From Nakamurella alba (GTDB lineage Bacteria > Actinomycetota > Actinomycetes > Mycobacteriales > Nakamurellaceae): 64,000 nucleotides of DNA. Shown one piece after another: positions 63,462 through 64,000 of this stretch. Below the pieces are notes generated by a model. The model did not search any database. It had not been told where the DNA came from and saw nothing but the letters and a program-made list of their open reading frames with translations. Location: NCBI RefSeq assembly GCF_009707545.1, contig NZ_WLYK01000001.1, positions 372,001 to 436,000 of the forward strand, given 5' to 3'. Position 1 is the stretch's first letter. Every line of letters begins with the position of its first letter. Made by a program: the position numbers and the translations under genes.

Positions 63462-64000
63462 TCGCTGACCGACGCGCCGGACGGGGGATCGTTGATCAGC
63501 CGCACCCGCAAAGGAGCTGATCGGTGCCATTCAACCGTAGAAGGCGCGGGTGAACGGCACGGATGTGCCGCCGACCGAGGTGGTCCGCCACCATCCCGGC
63601 CCCGGCCGATCCGTCCGTTTCCGGCACCGTCCTGGCGCCAGGCCGGGAGGCGGGCTCCGATCGGTGCCTTCTGACCGCGGAAGGCGCGGGTGAGCGGCAC
63701 GGATGTGCAGCCGACCTGATCCGCAGCCCCGTCCGGTCCGTCCGCCTCCGGCACCGTCCTGGCACCAGGCCGGGGAGGTGGGTTCCGATCGGTGCCTTCT
63801 GACCGCGGAATCCACGGCTGAACGGCACGGATGTGCAGCCGATCTGATCCGCAGCCCCGTCCGGTCCGTCCGCCTCCGGCACCGTCCTGGCACCGGGCCG
63901 GGACGCGGGCGCCGATCGGTGCAGTCCGACCGCTGAATCCACGGCTGAACGGCACGGATGTGCAGCGGCGGGACGTCGGCTCGGTGGTGCGACCCTCGGC
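63462..64000. other. Right-edge non-coding region
   Basis: This 539-bp stretch after the second rpf gene is mostly taken up by the tandem repeat at 63519-63972. No gene is convincing: open frames on both strands arise from the repeat, whose unit lengths (140, 128 and 127 bp) are not multiples of three. Confidence 0.65.
63519..63972. repeat. Long-period tandem repeat, about 3.5 units
   Basis: Units begin GATCGGTGC at 63519, 63659, 63787 and 63914, giving lengths of 140, 128 and 127 bp plus a partial unit. Each contains AACGGCACGGATGTGC or a close form, and the full units share TCCGGCACCGTCCTGG or a close form. The sequence diverges slightly in each copy. Function is unknown. Confidence 0.8.

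Noticed and set aside
63413-63955. Repetitive minus-strand open frame at the right edge, looking like a repeat protein
   Set aside because: It is generated by the tandem repeat, whose unit lengths are not multiples of three, so each unit is read in a different frame.
63519-63972. CRISPR array
   Set aside because: Units are 127-140 bp with diverged copies and no short identical repeats separated by unique spacers; no cas genes are present.

Overview
The window is very GC-rich actinobacterial chromosome, with GTG and TTG starts frequent and no rRNA, tRNA, CRISPR or transposase seen. The organism is best guessed as a Nakamurella-like member of the Actinomycetota. Supporting this are two Rpf resuscitation factors of the RpfB type, the Mycobacterium-like neighbourhoods pmt/rsmI and metG-tatD-rpf, a recCBD operon, and an Rhs protein with a type VII-like N-terminus. 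The genus is an inference.

Layout, left half. Positions 1-1163 hold a truncated MarR regulator, divergent from a SnoaL-like gene across a double-palindrome operator, and a DUF2945 protein. Positions 1324-10042 are recC-recB-recD, coupled by 4-bp start/stop overlaps. A thiolase and pyruvate phosphate dikinase follow (10414-14675), each with its own strong hairpin, then a NUDIX / sugar-1-P nucleotidyltransferase / Pr6Pr membrane protein run. A DUF998 membrane protein diverges from an L,D-transpeptidase lipoprotein. A GH63-type glucosidase and an aldo/keto reductase precede 23516-28573, which is an Rhs polymorphic toxin with an RNase A-like tip and its CdiI-type immunity gene.

Centre. Positions 28765-35337 are on the minus strand. 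In transcription order they are circularly permuted ATP-grasp, alpha-E, transglutaminase and LLM flavin oxidoreductase, overlapping or closely packed, then a long-chain acyl-CoA ligase. The first three match the Rv2411c-Rv2410c-Rv2409c set of M. tuberculosis; the flavoenzyme is an extra, translationally coupled member. Then come a CDF transporter, an SRPBCC protein, a MATE exporter, a thiamine-binding-type protein, a MarR regulator and superoxide dismutase.

Right half. The protein O-mannosyltransferase gene diverges from rsmI. YqeY, a methyltransferase, a lipoprotein and gnd follow. Positions 47934-54153 look like one carboxylate-uptake island: a LytS-type kinase, a LytTR regulator, and two sodium/solute symporters each preceded by a small membrane protein. 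An MFS exporter diverges from its likely TetR repressor. Then come metG-tatD, two RpfB-type genes with matching promoters and leaders, and a non-coding tandem repeat at the right edge.

The most interesting items are the four-gene ATP-grasp/alpha-E/transglutaminase/LLM module with Gln-rich tails, the Rhs toxin-immunity pair, the shared leader of the twin rpf genes, the long inverted repeat at 43614-43718, and the start codon embedded in a 17-bp repeat at 50351-50418.
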